The translations under genes were made by a program, and so were the position numbers. This document shows positions 9,594-18,045 of a stretch of 64,000 nt of DNA, one piece after another. The notes below the pieces were generated by a model, which had not been told where the DNA came from, made no database searches, and was given only the letters and a program-made list of their open reading frames with translations. This stretch comes from Candidatus Hydrogenedentes bacterium ADurb.Bin170 (GTDB lineage: Bacteria > Hydrogenedentota > Hydrogenedentia > Hydrogenedentales > CAITNO01): positions 33,218 through 97,217 of the forward strand of contig MWCY01000005.1 in NCBI GenBank assembly GCA_002070275.1, written 5' to 3'. How positions within the stretch are numbered: the first letter of the stretch is position 1; every line of letters starts with the position of its first letter.

Positions 9594-10007
9594 TTATTCA
9601 CCCATGGCTTTAATGATGAGCCGTTTAGGACGTCTCCCGTCAAATTCTGCGTAATAAATCTGCTGCCAGGGCCCGAGGTCGAGTCGCCCTTTTGTTACCG
9701 GAACGATGACCTCGTGATGTACAAGCAGGCTTTTCAGATGCGCATCGCCGTTGGTTTCGCCTGTCCGATGATGCCTGTAACCTTCTTTGAAAGGTGCAAG
9801 CGATTCAAGCCACTCGTCTATATCAGCAATCAGCCCGGACTCTGCGTCATTCACATACACGCCGGCGGTAATATGCATGGCGGATACAAGAATCATCCCT
9901 TCCTGAATACCGCTGCGGTGCAGTGCCTGCTCCACTTTATCGGTGATATTAATGTACTCTCTTTTTTTGGTAGTCTGAAAAACAAGATACTCTGTCTCAA
10001 ATTTCAT
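9594..10007 (-). CDS. YjbQ family protein (UPF0047)
   Basis: A 137-residue protein of the YjbQ/UPF0047 family, for which a weak thiamine-phosphate-synthase-like activity has been described in E. coli but whose true role is unclear. Conserved segments are [11 protein letters not shown], then [39 protein letters not shown]; the conserved histidines and the acidic pair expected of the family metal/active site are present. The ATG at 10005-10007 is preceded by AAAGGG. It is a single-gene unit facing xerC tail-to-tail. Confidence 0.9.
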   Translation of the reverse strand: MKFETEYLVFQTTKKREYINITDKVEQALHRSGIQEGMILVSAMHITAGVYVNDAESGLIADIDEWLESLAPFKEGYRHHRTGETNGDAHLKSLLVHHEVIVPVTKGRLDLGPWQQIYYAEFDGRRPKRLIIKAMGE

Positions 10008-10344
10008 TCTGCGCCCTTTCCCGCAAAGATAGCCTGTAGGCTGCTGCAGCTGATGTGTACTTTCGAAACAATTCAGTGTACCATACTCACGTTGTCGGAT
10101 CAGCCCTGCCCGGAAAAGTGATTTCGGTTTCCATTGCTTTACCGCTTTTTTGACTGGAAGGAAGGCATCAGACTATGCAACAGGAATTCCCGCAGAAGCC
10201 AAGTTGATTTAATTCAGATAAAACGGTACTCTTTTATAGATGTCTGTTTTTTCAGTTTTGGACAGTACATCCTTTTACTGTGACCGGCATTCTGTGTGAT
10301 ACCGGCGTGGAAGCACTATTACAACTCCAACGGAGGGAAAGGCT
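10008..10344. other. 337-base divergent spacer before the first oxidoreductase gene
   Basis: No gene seen. It separates the minus-strand YjbQ gene from the plus-strand oxidoreductase. A weak plus-strand promoter candidate is TTGATT (10204-10209), 17-base spacer, TACTCT (10227-10232); the -10 is poor. GGAGGG sits just before the ATG at 10345. Confidence 0.4.
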
Positions 10345-11508
10345 ATGGCCAAAAAAACAGTGAATGTGGCAATGATCGGTGCCAGTTTCATGGGAAAAGC
10401 GCACAGCAACGCCTGGCGCAAAGTAGACATGTTCTTTGATGCACCCGTAAAGCCCGTCATGAAAGTCATGTGCGGAAAATTCGAGGAAGAGCTGGCGACA
10501 GCCGATCGCTGGGGATGGCAGGAAACTTCTTTGGACTGGAAAGAAGTAGTGAATCGCCCGGATATCGATATCATAGATATCTGCACACCAAATTTCCTAC
10601 ACCCGATTATTGCCATAGAGGCAGCCAAGGCAGGCAAGCACATTGTCTGTGAAAAACCTCTTGCAAATACGCTAGCCGAAGCCAAGGATATGTTAAAAGC
10701 GGCGGACAAAGCCGGGATCAAGCATATGTGCGGTTTTTCATACCGTTTTGCCCCGGCAGTGCAGACCATGAAAAAAATGATTTCCTCCGGCGCACTGGGT
10801 GAAATTTTCCACTTCCGCGCCGCCTATCTTCAGGACTGGATTGTGGATCCTGATTTCCCCATGGTCTGGCGGATGAAGAAAAAACATACCGGTTCCGGTG
10901 CTCTCGGCGATATTGGCGCCCACATAACCGACCTGTGCCATTTCCTGGTCGGACCCGTCGGCGAAGTGACAAGTGCTCTGGAAACTTTTATCAAAAAACG
11001 TGTGGTGGCAGATTCCGACGTTGGTGCCTGGGATGCCAAAGGCAACAAAAAGACCAAACAGTACGACACAGTCGATGTGGACGATGCCGCTGTCTTTATC
11101 GGACGGATCAAAGGGCAGAACACACTGGCAAGTTTTGAAGCTACCCGCTTTGCTCCGGGACGCCGCAACTTCAACTCCATTGAAATTTACGGCAGTAAAG
11201 GCTCTCTCATCTGGAATCAGGAAGACATGAACGAATTCCAGTATTTCAACCGCGCCGATCCCGATACGCTTCAGGGATTCCGCAAAGTACTCGCCTGCGA
11301 CAGCGGGCATCCTTATGTCAATTCCTGGTGGCCTCCGGGACACATTATCGGATATGAACATCTTTTTGTTCATGAAATCTACGAGTTCCTTTGCGGTCTC
11401 AAGAAGAAAAAGATCAACTACCCGACCTTCGAAGATGCGGTAAACTGCCAGGCTGTTCTGGAAGCGGTGGAAAAAGCGGCGTCTACACGCAAATGGGAAA
11501 AAGTTTGA
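10345..11508 (+). CDS. Gfo/Idh/MocA family oxidoreductase
   Basis: A 387-residue NAD(P)-dependent dehydrogenase of the Gfo/Idh/MocA family. The Rossmann motif GASFMGKAH is at about 12-20, the EKP motif with the catalytic Lys in VCEKPLANT near 100, and the second-domain catalytic region ending in GDIGAHITDLCHFLVG near 195. There is no signal peptide, so it acts in the cytoplasm, most likely on a sugar, sugar lactone or inositol derivative. A strong GGAGGGAAAGG precedes the ATG. The next gene, a xylose-isomerase-like TIM barrel 62 bases on, is the usual partner of such enzymes in inositol or keto-sugar catabolism, so both likely act on the same substrate. Confidence 0.88.
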   Translation: MAKKTVNVAMIGASFMGKAHSNAWRKVDMFFDAPVKPVMKVMCGKFEEELATADRWGWQETSLDWKEVVNRPDIDIIDICTPNFLHPIIAIEAAKAGKHIVCEKPLANTLAEAKDMLKAADKAGIKHMCGFSYRFAPAVQTMKKMISSGALGEIFHFRAAYLQDWIVDPDFPMVWRMKKKHTGSGALGDIGAHITDLCHFLVGPVGEVTSALETFIKKRVVADSDVGAWDAKGNKKTKQYDTVDVDDAAVFIGRIKGQNTLASFEATRFAPGRRNFNSIEIYGSKGSLIWNQEDMNEFQYFNRADPDTLQGFRKVLACDSGHPYVNSWWPPGHIIGYEHLFVHEIYEFLCGLKKKKINYPTFEDAVNCQAVLEAVEKAASTRKWEKV

Positions 11509-11570
11509 AAACCAACCCCGGACTGCACCTATCTGAAACGGTGCTTCAAAAGTTATAAAGGAGATGCTTT

Positions 11571-12533
11571 ATGAAACTTGGAGTTTTAACTGCCCTTTTC
11601 AGCGACAAACCCCTTAAAGAAGTCCTGGATCTGATTCGTCCGCTGGAGCTGCAGACAGTGGAACTTGGCACGGGGAACTACCCCGGCGAGCCGCATTGCC
11701 CCCTGCAGGAACTGCTCGAATCCAAGCCGAAAAGAGATGAGCTGCTTGCCACGTTGAAGGGAGAAGGTCTGGAAATCAGTGCGCTGAGCTGCCATGGAAA
11801 TCCGATTCACCCCGACGAAGCATTTGCAAAAGCAAACCATGCTGTTACCATGAACACCATTAAACTGGCGAATCTGCTGGGCGTCGGTGTCGTCAACGGC
11901 TTCTCAGGCTGCCCGGGATCCGGTCCCGGCGATAAAAAGCCTAACTGGGTAACCTGTGCCTGGCCGCCCGATTATCTTGAAATTCTGGACTGGCAGTGGA
12001 ACGAAGTAGTGCTGCCGTACTGGTCAAAGATGAACACAGAACTCGGAAATGCAGGCGTTAAATTTGCCTTTGAAATGCATCCGGGCTTTGTCGTTTACAA
12101 CACGGATACCATGCTGCGTGTACGTCGGGAATGCGGTGATAACATCGGTGCGAACTTCGATCCCAGCCATCTTTTCTGGCAGGGCATGGAGCCGGTCGAG
12201 TGCGTGAAAGCCCTCAAAGGCTGCATCTATCACGTTCACGCCAAAGACTCTATCGTTCATCAGACCAACGCCGCCGTCAATGGCGTCAATGACTACAAAT
12301 CCTACGGTGATGAAATTAACCGCTCCTGGATCTTCCGCACCTGCGGTTACGGTCACGACCTGAAATGGTGGAATGATTTCTTTTCCACGCTGCGCATGGT
12401 CGGCTACGACGGCGCAATCAGCATTGAGCACGAAGACAGCCTCATGTCCAACTGGGAAGGGCTGACCAAAGCAGTTTCTTTCCTGAAGAAGAGCATCATT
12501 TTTGAAGCGCCCACAGCCATGACCTGGGCGTAA
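11571..12533 (+). CDS. Sugar phosphate isomerase/epimerase family TIM barrel
   Basis: A 320-residue xylose-isomerase-like (AP_endonuc_2) TIM-barrel protein, probably a metal-dependent isomerase, epimerase or dehydratase of a keto-sugar. The expected metal ligands are all visible in order: Glu in KFAFEMHPG, Asp and His in NFDPSH, His in YHVHAKD and Glu in ISIEHED. It has no signal peptide. It follows the Gfo/Idh/MocA gene in the same direction with AAGGAG before its ATG and is followed by a terminator at 12558-12590, so the two genes form a closed two-gene operon. Confidence 0.88.
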   Translation: MKLGVLTALFSDKPLKEVLDLIRPLELQTVELGTGNYPGEPHCPLQELLESKPKRDELLATLKGEGLEISALSCHGNPIHPDEAFAKANHAVTMNTIKLANLLGVGVVNGFSGCPGSGPGDKKPNWVTCAWPPDYLEILDWQWNEVVLPYWSKMNTELGNAGVKFAFEMHPGFVVYNTDTMLRVRRECGDNIGANFDPSHLFWQGMEPVECVKALKGCIYHVHAKDSIVHQTNAAVNGVNDYKSYGDEINRSWIFRTCGYGHDLKWWNDFFSTLRMVGYDGAISIEHEDSLMSNWEGLTKAVSFLKKSIIFEAPTAMTWA

Positions 12534-12557
12534 TTTTATTCCCTCGTTTTCTAGTTG

Positions 12558-12590
12558 CGGCCGGGTGTCAGTGACGCCCGGCCGTCTTTT
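12558..12590 (+). terminator. Rho-independent terminator after the oxidoreductase/isomerase operon
   Basis: A G+C-rich stem formed by CGGCCGGG and CCCGGCCG with a short loop, extended by one G-T wobble, is followed by TCTTTT. It lies 24 bases after the isomerase stop. Confidence 0.8.
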
Positions 12591-12612
12591 AACAGGGAGC
12601 TTTTCAAAACGC

Positions 12613-13014
12613 ATGAAAATATATCTTCTGGCGATACCGCTTATCGCCGCAGTCAGTACGTTGTTCTATCTTATTTTTCGTGAGATGGCGCGTGCCTGGC
12701 TTCACCATCGCCTGAGGATGCTGCTGTTGGAATGGGCAGAAAAGAAACCTGGCTTTTCCATGTCCTCTGAGGAGCTTAGGGAACTGCTCGAAGAAATGCC
12801 TGCTCCGTCTATCCAGACCCCTAAAACTGATCTCACTGTCACAGGTCTTTATCTTGCCTTCATCGGTCTTTTTTTTGTAATCGCTTATGCTTTAATCGGA
12901 AAAAGCCAGTGGGCGGTAGGTGCCTATTTCGGAGGCGTTGCCTGTGTGGTTCTTGGCTTTATCTTAACTACGATAGGCATTATTCTCCGCTTTCTGCGCA
13001 AGCCTCCTTTATAA
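12613..13014 (+). CDS. Small membrane protein of unknown function, 133 aa
   Basis: From the ATG at 12613 the protein has one N-terminal membrane segment (about 3-22), a basic-acidic helical cytoplasmic or external stretch (about 23-75) and two further membrane segments (about 80-100 and 105-125), ending in RFLRKPPL. GGGAG lies about 14 bases before this ATG, which is long, so the start is not firm; an upstream in-frame GTG-type start would overlap the terminator. I do not recognise a family. It sits between a terminator and the FprA-like gene on the same strand. Confidence 0.55.
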   Translation: MKIYLLAIPLIAAVSTLFYLIFREMARAWLHHRLRMLLLEWAEKKPGFSMSSEELRELLEEMPAPSIQTPKTDLTVTGLYLAFIGLFFVIAYALIGKSQWAVGAYFGGVACVVLGFILTTIGIILRFLRKPPL

Positions 13015-13053
13015 GATTTTCTGTTTCTTTCTCTCTTTTTTGCATTGTTTTAT

Positions 13054-14385
13054 ATGATGGATACCTCTGTACATAGACATCGTTATTCCGGAGATGCCTG
13101 TAAGGAACCACTTCGGGTCGCCGTGATCGGCAGCGGACCGGCAGGCTTTTTCTGCACCGATTATCTGTTGCGCCTGGCGCAGCCTTGTGTCGTGCATATG
13201 TATGAAAGATGGCCTGTTCCTTATGGCTCCGCACGCCATGCCATCGCACCTGACCGGCAGCGTATTCGTGCTGTAACTGCCGCTTTCGACCGCATCGCTT
13301 CCCGTCAGGGCTTCCATTTTTTCGGGAATGTAACAGTAGGAAAAGACATTTCTCTTCAATTACTTCAGCATCATTATCATGCGGTTATTCTGGCGACAGG
13401 AGCAGACGACGGCTTATTGCTGAATATCCCCGGTGAAGAGACGCCCGGTTTCTTTCATATAACAAAGTTCGCCGGCTGGTACAACGGAAGGCCGGATTGC
13501 GCCTTTCTGCGCCCCGACCTGACTCACACGGCTGCCGCGGTGATCGGTGCCGGCAATGCTGCGCTGGATGCCGTCCGGATTCTGTCGCTTCCTTCCGACT
13601 GGCTTCCAAAAACAGATATACCCGAGCCTATGCAGCAGGCACTTGCCTCAAGTGCTATCAGAGAAATTCATCTCATCATTCGTCGGGGCCCTCTGGATGT
13701 TCGTTTTTCTCTTTCCGAATTTGCAGCGCTTTTTGACATTCCCGGTGTGAGTTACCATCTTCATCCGGAAAACTGCCTGGAAAACATACAGGCGGTTTCC
13801 CCCGAAGAGGAACAGTTGCTTTCTCTGTATAAATCCGCACATACAACGCCGAAGACTGCCAGGCATATTCACTTCCATTTTTATTCAACCCCGAAAGAAA
13901 TACAGGGCAAGGAAGCCGTCTCGGCACTGGTTGTGAAGAGCGGGGAAGAGGACACCGCAATTCCCTGTTATTTGATTATCAGCGCTATCGGACAGGGAGC
14001 TACGGAAATTGACGGCATTGCGCTGAATGCGCAAAAAAGTATGATCCCCCATAAGGCCGGGCGGGTAACACAACAGGGTATTATTGTGCCCGGTCTTTAC
14101 ACCGCCGGATGGGCAAAGCGGAGCGGCACAGGCATGGTGGGGAAAAACAAGCCCGATTGCCGTGAAACTGTTCAGGCTATCATGGACGACAGGGACTCTC
14201 TTCAATGCAAAATTGAGGCTGTGCCCGATCTCCCTAAAGATGCAGTCACGCTGGATGGATGGCACCGTATAGATGCCGCTGAGCGTGGTCGGGCGGAAAA
14301 CACAACAAAAACAAGAGAATGCTTCCTGACTGTGGAAGAAATGCTCCAGGCTGCCGGTATCAAAAACAAATTGCCCTCTCTCTGA
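13054..14385 (+). CDS. FprA/adrenodoxin-reductase-like ferredoxin-NADP+ reductase
   Basis: A 443-residue FAD- and NADP-binding oxidoreductase of the adrenodoxin reductase/FprA group, which passes electrons between NADPH and a ferredoxin. The FAD motif VAVIGSGPAGFF is near residue 26, YERWPVPYGSARHAIAPD near 50 matches the group signature, the NADP motif AAVIGAGNAALDAVRIL is near 165, and the C-terminal GLYTAGWAKRSGTGMVGKNK segment is characteristic. Two adjacent ATGs (13054, 13057) and a TTG at 13045 could start it, and the ribosome-binding site is poor. No ferredoxin gene is adjacent. It ends directly against the 5'-nucleotidase gene of the opposite strand. Confidence 0.85.
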   Translation: MMDTSVHRHRYSGDACKEPLRVAVIGSGPAGFFCTDYLLRLAQPCVVHMYERWPVPYGSARHAIAPDRQRIRAVTAAFDRIASRQGFHFFGNVTVGKDISLQLLQHHYHAVILATGADDGLLLNIPGEETPGFFHITKFAGWYNGRPDCAFLRPDLTHTAAAVIGAGNAALDAVRILSLPSDWLPKTDIPEPMQQALASSAIREIHLIIRRGPLDVRFSLSEFAALFDIPGVSYHLHPENCLENIQAVSPEEEQLLSLYKSAHTTPKTARHIHFHFYSTPKEIQGKEAVSALVVKSGEEDTAIPCYLIISAIGQGATEIDGIALNAQKSMIPHKAGRVTQQGIIVPGLYTAGWAKRSGTGMVGKNKPDCRETVQAIMDDRDSLQCKIEAVPDLPKDAVTLDGWHRIDAAERGRAENTTKTRECFLTVEEMLQAAGIKNKLPSL

Positions 14386-15825
14386 TTAATTGAGCGTTGC
14401 CAGAAGTGCCTCAACAGAGCCACCGCTTTTTTTAACTTCCCGCAAGTAGTCAGTCATAGCGTCTGCCACAGAGTAGTCAGCAATCGGCGGTGTTTTAGGA
14501 AGTGTTGCCAGCGGGGAATCTGGTTCGGCGCATTCACCCATAAGGTTTTCCCACTGGTACAGTGGGATGGCAACCTGATAGTTTTTCGCCATCTCGAGAT
14601 CGCTGACCAGATTCCATTTGCCTGCTTCGTCAGCTTTTTCCATTTTACCTGAAAAGCCATACCACGCCGTCTTGCCCTGACGTGCATTGCTCAAACAATT
14701 CAGATAGACCCGGATCTGTTCTCCGCTTAATTCGGTTAGCACCACCTGATCGCCTCGCTGACCTGCCGACTGAAAAATGGAATTCGCCGTTATAGCACCT
14801 TCCCGCTGGTTGCTCCGCATGACAAAGGTATGGCAAAAGGCAATATCTGCCCCGGCTTTCCATTGCAGTGCGGCCGACGCAATTCGCACCAGGTCGGGAA
14901 TCTGGATCACCTGACCCGTTTCGCCTACAATCTCACCCGCCCCGGGAAAAATGCGTTCTTCTTCCGCGTCCAGCCAGGCAATCATCTCCTGATCGGGCGT
15001 CACAGTTTCAGGATCCATGGAGACAAGCCTGCTTTCTGCTGTGATTGCCTTTTTCTGAGCGGGATCAACCGTTAAATCAAGCACTCCCACATATTGGGCA
15101 TATTGACCGGCCTGCACAATCAATGCGCCCGTTTCCGGCACCAGAGCAGCTTCATGGAGCGCCTCATGGGTATGCCCGGAAACAAACACATCAATAGTCG
15201 GCGCCTTTTCAGACAGAAGAATGCATTCCTTTCTGCCGATGTGCACAACTGCCACCGTAAGATCGACCTGATTTTCCAGCCGTTCCGCTTCCAGCCGCAA
15301 TTGCTCACCGCACTTGTCTATGGATTTGAACGCCCCGCCTGCGAGGGTAGTAAGACCGATCAGAGCAACTTTCAACCCATTGCATTCAACGATTGTGGAA
15401 GGCGCAAAGCGCGGACTCCCAGTGTCATCCAGACTGTTAAGGCACAAAATCGGCATTCCCGCAATTTCGCTGCATTCCCGCAAATGATCATATCCGTGAA
15501 AATTATCGTGATTACCCATGGCGCCCGCTGTATAGCCGATTTTCTTCATGGCTTCGTAAAGAATCCGATGCTCCGTTTTTTCAGCAATCAGATCCCCTTT
15601 TCGCATGACATCGCCACCGTCAAGAAGAAGCAGATCGCCTCTTTGCGCACGCATCTCTTTAACGAATGCGGATACATAAGGGAGCCCGCCCTGACCGAGT
15701 GGGTCTGCTTTCACGTGCCCGTGAATATCATTGGTATGCAAAATGAGGAGCGAGTGCGTATCGGCGAAAGCAAAAGAAACACAAAGACAGATAAAAAGAG
15801 CGAACACTTTGGGTATCGTGCGCAT
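14386..15825 (-). CDS. Periplasmic 5'-nucleotidase / UDP-sugar hydrolase family protein
   Basis: A 479-residue exported enzyme. A Sec signal peptide covers about 1-21 (cleavage near FAFA-D). The metallophosphoesterase domain has LHTNDIHGH, LLLDGGDVM, MGNHDNFHGYDH and VSGHTHE, giving the two-metal site; the C-terminal 5'-nucleotidase domain starts near 310. It would release phosphate from extracellular nucleotides for uptake of the nucleoside. It is the last gene of the pyrF-pyrE operon, starting 21 bases after pyrE, which suggests a link to pyrimidine metabolism. Length is slightly short compared with UshA (about 550), mainly from a compact second domain. Confidence 0.85.
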   Translation of the reverse strand: MRTIPKVFALFICLCVSFAFADTHSLLILHTNDIHGHVKADPLGQGGLPYVSAFVKEMRAQRGDLLLLDGGDVMRKGDLIAEKTEHRILYEAMKKIGYTAGAMGNHDNFHGYDHLRECSEIAGMPILCLNSLDDTGSPRFAPSTIVECNGLKVALIGLTTLAGGAFKSIDKCGEQLRLEAERLENQVDLTVAVVHIGRKECILLSEKAPTIDVFVSGHTHEALHEAALVPETGALIVQAGQYAQYVGVLDLTVDPAQKKAITAESRLVSMDPETVTPDQEMIAWLDAEEERIFPGAGEIVGETGQVIQIPDLVRIASAALQWKAGADIAFCHTFVMRSNQREGAITANSIFQSAGQRGDQVVLTELSGEQIRVYLNCLSNARQGKTAWYGFSGKMEKADEAGKWNLVSDLEMAKNYQVAIPLYQWENLMGECAEPDSPLATLPKTPPIADYSVADAMTDYLREVKKSGGSVEALLATLN

Positions 15826-15846
15826 GAATTAGATCTCCTTAAATAC

Positions 15847-16422
15847 TCACAGCATTATGTCGTCGGGATCCATGGGCTCGGTTGTGCGCAGGTCCTCAGG
15901 AAGCGCATCTGCAGGCCAGCTTTCCATGGGCAAAACAGCAAGCGGATGAAAGGGACAATCAAAACTTGCCAAGCCGCTGCTGCGGTCGATAAGAACAGCC
16001 ACTCCGGCAATTTCAGCACCGCGGCGGCGCAAATGATCAATTGTCTTCTTTACTGAACCACCGGTCGTCACAATATCTTCCACGACCAGCACCCGTTCGC
16101 CTTCTTTGATTTTAAACCCTCTTTTCATCGCCATACCGCCAGCGCCGTCTTTTTCGCTATAGGCGGCACGGCACTTTAAATGCCGCGCCGTCTCGTAGGC
16201 AATGACAATGCCGCCTGTTGCAGGCCCGACGACCAGATCAATGTCTTTATCCTGAAACGCCGCTGCAAGAGCCTGTCCGAAAGCCTCTCCATATTCAGGA
16301 TACTGAAAAACACGGGCTGCCTGAAGAAACTGCCGCCCGTGCCGTCCGCTTGCATAAATGAAATGCCCCTCTAAAAGAGCACCGGATTCTTTAAAAATAC
16401 GAATGATTTCTTGCGGGTTCAT
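15847..16422 (-). CDS. pyrE: Orotate phosphoribosyltransferase
   Basis: A 191-residue enzyme that makes orotidine 5'-phosphate from orotate and PRPP, the fifth step of pyrimidine synthesis. The PRPP loop VLVVEDIVTTGGS is near 110-122, FIYASGRHGRQF near 22-33 and the flexible-loop region EKDGAGGMAMKRG near 85-97. The ATG overlaps the stop of pyrF by 4 bases, so translation is probably coupled. Confidence 0.95.
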   Translation of the reverse strand: MNPQEIIRIFKESGALLEGHFIYASGRHGRQFLQAARVFQYPEYGEAFGQALAAAFQDKDIDLVVGPATGGIVIAYETARHLKCRAAYSEKDGAGGMAMKRGFKIKEGERVLVVEDIVTTGGSVKKTIDHLRRRGAEIAGVAVLIDRSSGLASFDCPFHPLAVLPMESWPADALPEDLRTTEPMDPDDIML

Positions 16423-17105
16423 GAATTCAGTTCCTCTAAAATTAGTGATACAGCTTCAGAAGGATAAGGATGTTTCAGGATGGGCCGGCCGACGACCACC
16501 ATGGAAGCACCTGCCTGCGCCGCTGCTCGGGGCGTCATCACACGCGCCTGATCGTCGCGTGATGCCCATTCGGGGCGGACTCCAGGCGTCACGATCAATG
16601 GCTCTGCACCCAAAACTTCTCTTGTTATGCCCAGTTCCAGAGGGGAGCAGACAATCCCATGGGCACCCGCTTTCACAGCCTGTGAAGCAAGGCGACGCAC
16701 GGCTTCTTCCGGTGTCTCCGAAAAACCCACTTCTTCACAAAGAACACTGGCATTTATACTGGTCAGCACTGTTACGGCCAGGATTCGTGTCGCCGTACCT
16801 TCAACTGCTGTACGTGCTGCTTCGATCATGGCACAACCGCCCGAAGCATGGACAGTGATTAATCCTGCGCCCAGGTCGGCAGCTGCCCGTGCGGCGTGAC
16901 CGACCGTATTCGGAATATCATGATATTTCAGATCAAGAAATACATTTTTCCCGAGCTGCTGAACTTCTTTGACTATATCCGGTCCAAGCCGGGTAAAGAG
17001 TTGTGCGCCAATTTTAAACCATTTGCAGTCACCGCAGGCATGCACAGCAGAAAGTGCTTCAGCGCGGCTGTCCATATCAAGAACCACAATCAGTTCTGTT
17101 GCCAT
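16419..17105 (-). CDS. pyrF: Orotidine 5'-phosphate decarboxylase
   Basis: A 228-residue TIM-barrel decarboxylase that forms UMP from OMP, the last step of UMP synthesis. The catalytic segment FLDLKYHDIPNTV (the DxKxxDxxN array) is near residue 58, with TVHASGG near 82 and the phosphate-gripping GVRPEW and VVVGRPI segments in the C half. First gene of the pyrF-pyrE-5'-nucleotidase operon. Its 145-base upstream region carries an inverted repeat (17157-17184) that more likely ends the upstream operon. Confidence 0.96.
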   Translation of the reverse strand: MATELIVVLDMDSRAEALSAVHACGDCKWFKIGAQLFTRLGPDIVKEVQQLGKNVFLDLKYHDIPNTVGHAARAAADLGAGLITVHASGGCAMIEAARTAVEGTATRILAVTVLTSINASVLCEEVGFSETPEEAVRRLASQAVKAGAHGIVCSPLELGITREVLGAEPLIVTPGVRPEWASRDDQARVMTPRAAAQAGASMVVVGRPILKHPYPSEAVSLILEELNS

Positions 17106-17156
17106 TTATTTTTCCTCACAGAATTAGATATTCTTTTAAAACTCTGGAAAATATCA

Positions 17157-17184
17157 AACTCCGGGACGATCCCATCCCGGAGTT
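17157..17184 (-). terminator. Perfect inverted repeat, probable terminator of the SCP2-transketolase operon
   Basis: The 10-base arms AACTCCGGGA and TCCCGGAGTT enclose an 8-base loop. On the minus strand it follows the SCP2-like gene by about 70 bases and is followed by TTTGATATTTTCC, a weak T-rich tail. It could instead act in the pyrF leader. Confidence 0.5.
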
Positions 17185-17250
17185 CATATAGACGAATCAT
17201 ATCAAGGGCAGGGCAGGGGAGTGCAATTTTTATTTGAACCTGGTTTTATA

Positions 17251-18042
17251 TCACGAAAGCAGGTTCGCCACCTTCATCATGAAATCGCCCAGCTTTCCTC
17301 CATATTCAGGAGAACCGTCACTCAAAACAAGGCCCTGCCCAATAGCGCTTACTGTGTCTATCGTATTTGCCAGAACAGGAAGCGCAGCATCGACGCTTTT
17401 AAAGCTCATGTGCACAAAAGGTTTGCGCCCTGTATGAACGCCACGACCCGCTTTGGTCTTGCCTGCTTTCACCTTCAGATAACAGACGATATCTGTACCA
17501 TCCACACTCCATTGATAAATACGTTCAGGTTGTTTCGCTGTCCAAGCCTGCATGTCCGTATCACCGGCTTTGTTCATCTGGCTGAGCGCAGTGGAAACCA
17601 TGTACAAAGTCATCTTTACCTTAAGATGCGCCTGTTCCGCATTTTTGGGCTTTGCTGCAGGCATCAGCAATTTGAGTCCGAATAGCACTTTAAAAACGCG
17701 TATCACAAGCCCCGGCTTTTTCATCAGAGCAGGAAGCAGCGCGCCCAGACGCGGCAGAACAGGCTTGCCCCTGAACATATCATTCATGGCTTTTAATGAG
17801 GAAAACGAAAAGAGCACATCCGGATTTTCCGTAAATCCCTGGGTGACTTCAAATTTCCCGCGATCAAAAAGAAGCCAGGCTCCGGTCTTGCCGTCCGGAT
17901 CGTCCGCCTCAAACTGCACCGTTCCTGTAACATCGGCAAACCGGTTTTTCATCCGTTCATCATCTTCAAGCATCACCCGGATTACGGGAAGAACCGCATT
18001 TAAAACAAGTCGGCCGGTCAGCTGTTCTCGAGTAAGTGTCAT
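17251..18042 (-). CDS. SCP2-like (sterol carrier) protein A, apparent tandem domains, 263 aa
   Basis: A soluble protein with no signal peptide. Two regions resemble the SCP2 lipid-binding fold: residues about 30-110 (GTVQFE, LLFDRGKFEVTQG, NPDVLFSFSSLKAMNDMFRGK) and about 180-263 (RIYQWSVDG, KPFVHMSFKSVDAALPVLANT, SPEYGGKLGDFM). Between them lies a hydrophobic segment rich in Leu, Val, Pro and Lys (about 115-150) that could be a lipid or membrane contact. SCP2 folds bind lipids in a hydrophobic tunnel; the ligand here is unknown. It is the last gene of a five-gene operon, starting three bases after the transketolase C-half stop. The family call is by pattern only and needs a profile search. 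Confidence 0.55.
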   Translation of the reverse strand: MTLTREQLTGRLVLNAVLPVIRVMLEDDERMKNRFADVTGTVQFEADDPDGKTGAWLLFDRGKFEVTQGFTENPDVLFSFSSLKAMNDMFRGKPVLPRLGALLPALMKKPGLVIRVFKVLFGLKLLMPAAKPKNAEQAHLKVKMTLYMVSTALSQMNKAGDTDMQAWTAKQPERIYQWSVDGTDIVCYLKVKAGKTKAGRGVHTGRKPFVHMSFKSVDAALPVLANTIDTVSAIGQGLVLSDGSPEYGGKLGDFMMKVANLLS

Positions 18043-18045
18043 GAA

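Noticed and set aside
15094..16056. A 320-codon plus-strand frame over the 5'-nucleotidase and pyrE
   Set aside because: Shadow of conserved genes on the other strand; its composition is not protein-like.
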